Shown: positions 6,701 to 8,689 of the stretch, one piece after another
Position numbering within the stretch: position 1 is the stretch's first letter
How the letters are laid out: every line of letters begins with the position of its first letter
Assembly: GCA_020062525.1 (NCBI GenBank)
Contig: JAGUWE010000001.1
Location: 1-8,689 of the forward strand
DNA: 8,689 nucleotides
Source of the DNA: Patescibacteria group bacterium
Lineage (GTDB): Bacteria; Patescibacteriota; Patescibacteriia; JAACEG01; JAGUWE01
Reading direction: 5' to 3'
The notes under the pieces: model-generated
Database searches by the model: none
What the model saw: only the letters and a program-made list of their open reading frames with translations
What the model was told of the DNA's origin: nothing
Program-made: the position numbers and the translations under genes

Positions 6701-6784
6701 TTTTAATGCAAAATTCAAAAATCAAAATGCAAAATGATAATCTAAAATTAAAAAATTTTTATTTTTGATATTTGATTTTTGATT
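6701..6784. repeat. AT-rich intergenic repeat, family A, partly self-complementary
   Basis: Units such as AATTCAAAAATCAAAATGC (left) and GATATTTGATTTTTGATTTT (right) face each other around AAAAAATTTTT (6750-6760), so the region can fold back on itself. It starts just upstream of the GspH-like ATG and reaches the pilC stop codon. The same unit family appears at 2888-2938, 3024-3082 and 8080-8137. In the transcript it may form a weak hairpin between pilC and the pilin genes. Confidence 0.6.
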
Positions 6785-8077
6785 TTAAACTTTCGATATC
6801 TCGCCGGTAATTTGATAAATCGGCAGGAGAATTGAAACTGCCAAAGTGAGAACAACTAAACCGATAATAAGCAAAAGCCCGACTTCAATCCAAGTAGAAA
6901 GTGATTTAAGCCGTCCTTCCACTTCCTGCTCATAGAAGCGGGCTAAGAAAAAAAGAGTTGATTCCAATGAGCCGCTTTTTTCCGCCGCGCCCAAAGATTT
7001 CGTCGCCATCTTGGGGAAAAGTTTTTCTTTAAGTTCCAATTCCTTGGCTAATGGTTGTCCTTTGATAATCTGCGGCGTTATTTCTGAAAGCGCTTTTTGG
7101 TAAAGATAATTAGGCGCCACTTTACTAGCTATTTCCAGTCCTCGATCAATAGTCAGGCCGGATTTTAAAAGCGTGCCCAAAGTCCGAAAAGCCCGCGCCA
7201 AGTTTAGATCCCGCGAAATTATACCAATGACCGGCAAACTCAAAATCAGCCGATGAGTCAAGGGCTTAATAAAAGATTGCTTTAAAACCACCGAAACGGC
7301 GATGATGGTTAAAAAAATTCCGCTGACAATCTGCCAGCTGTAATTTTTGAATAAATCGGCAATGGCTAGAAGAATTCTTGTCGGCAACGGCAGTTCAACT
7401 TTAAGACCGACAAAGACGGTAGCAATTTTTGGCAAAACAAAAATCGCCATGCCCAAGCCGACGATAAAAGACAAAGATAAAACAATCAGCGGATAAACCA
7501 TCATTAAGCCGAGTTTCTTTTTCATCTGATAATCATTGTCCAATTGATCTAAAAGATAATTAAGATTTTCTTCCAAAGTGCCGGAGGACTCGCCCGACCT
7601 GATTAAATTAACATATAAAGGAGGAAAGCATTTTTGCTCTTCCAAAACCGTGGCCAAACTGACACCGGTCTTGACGCGCTCGGAAATATTGCTAATTAAA
7701 CGTTTAAGCCGGCCCGTAGATTGTTCGGCAATTGTCTCAAGCGACTCAACTAAAGTCAGGCCTGATTTGATTAAAATTGATAAATTTTTTGTCAGCACCA
7801 AAAGATCAAGCGCCTGCAAACGCCACGGAAAAATAAAGGGTATTAAACCCTTTGATATCAGCGCTCGCTCGGAAATGAATCCGCCAGCTGGCGGATTCAT
7901 TTCTCTCGCTCGCTTGATAATAAAAAAATTCAAACGCGAGGTCTTAATCGGCTTGATGTTAATCACTAATAAATTTTTGGCTTCCAGCGCCTTTTTAGCT
8001 TCAAATTCGCTACCGGCGAAAATCAAGCCGGTTTTAATTTTACCTCTTTTGGTTGAGGCTTGATAATTAAATTGCAT
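6785..8077 (-). CDS. pilC: PilC/GspF-family inner-membrane platform protein
   Basis: PilC is the inner-membrane platform that couples the assembly ATPase to pilin insertion. This 430-residue protein has the family layout. A small N-terminal domain (1-50: FNYQASTKRGKIKTG) is followed by a first T2SSF domain (about 88-215, with LTKNLSILIKSGLTLVESLE and LIRSGESSGTLEENL) and membrane segments near 191-215 and 245-265. A second T2SSF domain (about 290-415, with AFRTLGTLLKSGLTIDRGLE and AAEKSGSLESTL) and a last membrane segment (398-420) complete it. Residues 51-83 come from the 98-bp palindromic element, placed between the N-terminal domain and the first T2SSF domain; without the element the length is near the usual 400. 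The ATG at 8077-8075 starts the conserved MQFNYQA. No Shine-Dalgarno sequence is seen. It is the first recognised pilus gene of the cluster, 60 bp after the Ig-like gene. Confidence 0.95.
   Translation of the reverse strand: MQFNYQASTKRGKIKTGLIFAGSEFEAKKALEAKNLLVINIKPIKTSRLNFFIIKRAREMNPPAGGFISERALISKGLIPFIFPWRLQALDLLVLTKNLSILIKSGLTLVESLETIAEQSTGRLKRLISNISERVKTGVSLATVLEEQKCFPPLYVNLIRSGESSGTLEENLNYLLDQLDNDYQMKKKLGLMMVYPLIVLSLSFIVGLGMAIFVLPKIATVFVGLKVELPLPTRILLAIADLFKNYSWQIVSGIFLTIIAVSVVLKQSFIKPLTHRLILSLPVIGIISRDLNLARAFRTLGTLLKSGLTIDRGLEIASKVAPNYLYQKALSEITPQIIKGQPLAKELELKEKLFPKMATKSLGAAEKSGSLESTLFFLARFYEQEVEGRLKSLSTWIEVGLLLIIGLVVLTLAVSILLPIYQITGEISKV
7829..7926 (-). repeat. Palindromic element, copy 2, inserted in frame in pilC
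   Basis: An exact reverse complement of 588-685, about 7.1 kb away. The pilC coding strand reads the element in the opposite direction to pilM. It gives residues 51-83: FFIIKRAREM, NPPAGGFISE, RALISKGLIP and FIF. The shared decapeptide MNPPAGGFIS comes from the central palindrome, which encodes the same residues from either strand in these frames. Both ends are five-A runs on the plus strand (7829-7833 and 7922-7926). If these are a 5-bp target duplication, removing 93 bp restores the frame RLNFF-PWRLQ at the N-domain/T2SSF boundary. Confidence 0.93.
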
Positions 8078-8079
8078 AT

Positions 8080-8137
8080 TAAAAAATCAAAACTTAAATC
8101 TCAAAATACAAAATGACAATGTTAAAATTTAAAAATT
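8080..8137. repeat. AT-rich intergenic repeat, family A
   Basis: The 60-bp gap between the Ig-like gene and pilC consists of TCAAAATACAAAATGACAAT-like units followed by TTAAAATTTAAAAATTTTA, similar to the intergenic repeats at 2888-2938 and 6701-6784. No convincing promoter or terminator is visible in it. Confidence 0.5.
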
Positions 8138-8689
8138 TTATTTAATTGTAAATTCGTTGGAGTAAGCTGTTCCTCCTGTATTTGACTCTCTATCAAATCC
8201 ATAAAAAATGAAAATCCTATAAATTCCTTTTTCTACTGGCTGCATTATGGCTCCGCCTTGGTTACCGCCATAATGACAAAATGAGGTAATGTGCCATTCT
8301 GTATCAATTTCTAAATTAGGTTTTAATTTTCGAGGAATTGGCAACTCACACATAACGGGGTTACACTCTTCTTTTTCACCGTCAAAGTAAGGTAGAAAAA
8401 AATCGACATCTCTCCATTCGCTTTCATAAAGTTTTTGAAGGCGCCAAAATGGTGTTCCGCCGCAAGAGGTAAAATCCCAAATTGATTTATCTAAGCCGTT
8501 TTTTATGTTAATTTTCACTATTTCTCCCGCCTCATATTCTGTTTTATCGGTGGTGATGGTGACATTTTCTGTTTCTGTCGGTCCCGCAGTTTGGGGTCCG
8601 TCAGTAAAATCAGATTTGTCCAAAATAATGCCTGAGCCAAAACATTGTGAGATGCAATAACTTTTATCTTTAAAGTGAAATAAACGACA
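8138..8689 (-). CDS. Protein with bacterial Ig-like domain, N-terminus outside window
   Basis: The frame is open from the stop at 8140-8138 to the right edge, giving 183 visible residues with no start needed inside the window. A TTG at 8623 is a possible start, but 22 further in-frame codons precede it (including KDKSYCISQCFGSG) with no stop, so the gene very probably begins outside. The C-terminal part (VTITTDKTEYEAGE, then IVKINIKN; later EIDTEWHITS and GIYRIFIFYGF) has the pattern of a secreted Ig-like/BsuPI-type beta sandwich with a YxxGE turn. Several cysteines (C12, C16 and five or more later ones, counted from the edge) suggest an extracytoplasmic protein with disulfides. It precedes pilC by 60 bp on the same strand and may be co-transcribed. 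I do not recognise a specific function; a lipoprotein or a surface protein is possible. Confidence 0.7.
   Translation of the reverse strand, partial: CRLFHFKDKSYCISQCFGSGIILDKSDFTDGPQTAGPTETENVTITTDKTEYEAGEIVKINIKNGLDKSIWDFTSCGGTPFWRLQKLYESEWRDVDFFLPYFDGEKEECNPVMCELPIPRKLKPNLEIDTEWHITSFCHYGGNQGGAIMQPVEKGIYRIFIFYGFDRESNTGGTAYSNEFTIK

Noticed and set aside
588..7926. CRISPR-like or composite-transposon reading of the two identical copies.
   Set aside because: Only two copies, inverted, 7 kb apart, with no spacers, no transposase between them, and only ordinary pilus genes in the interval.

Overview
The window is AT-rich, and nearly all of it is one minus-strand cluster of type IV pilus / type II secretion-like genes. 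A PilM with the N-terminal motif LDISD, a run of prepilins, AT-rich dispersed intergenic repeats, all-TAA stops and almost no Shine-Dalgarno sequences together suggest a Candidate Phyla Radiation bacterium (Patescibacteria, Parcubacteria-like). That placement is inference; there is no rRNA or other marker here. All internal UGA-free frames fit the standard bacterial code.

In the direction of transcription (right edge to left edge) the layout is as follows. A gene open at the right edge encodes a protein with a bacterial Ig-like domain (8138-8689). Next come pilC, the platform protein (6785-8077), and then four prepilin-like genes. Their order and N-termini match the minor pseudopilin set GspH-GspI-GspJ-GspK (FimT-PilV-PilW-PilX): 6241-6693, 3152-6100, 2345-2872 and 1885-2271. 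The GspI/PilV-position protein is 982 residues long, with a chain of beta-sandwich-like modules behind a normal prepilin signal, and looks like a tip adhesin. A pilM follows (61-1743) whose cytoplasmic actin-like domain runs on into a membrane segment and an extracytoplasmic SH3b domain. At the left edge, 32 bases show the start of another gene whose first residues (KGFTL) look like a prepilin signal.

The most interesting finding is a 98-bp sequence present twice with no mismatches, in opposite orientations, once inside pilM (588-685) and once inside pilC (7829-7926). Both copies are translated in frame without a stop, but from opposite strands of the element, so the two proteins share only the peptide MNPPAGGFIS, which the central 32-bp palindrome encodes in both directions. 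Each copy sits at an inter-domain linker. T5/A5 runs at both ends suggest a 5-bp target-site duplication and a net insertion of 93 bp, or 31 codons. This resembles the Rickettsia palindromic elements: a mobile palindrome that can enter coding genes and be tolerated as a linker peptide.

Other repeats lie between genes. They are a hairpin element with 20-bp arms (6132-6219), a hairpin of the TGTCATGCTGAA type (2941-3015), and two families of very AT-rich repeats that fill most of the other intergenic gaps. No gap between genes exceeds 300 bases.

Working model: PilC is the inner-membrane platform and PilM couples the cytoplasmic machinery to the cell envelope. The four minor pilins form the tip/initiation complex, with the giant one carrying the surface-binding modules.
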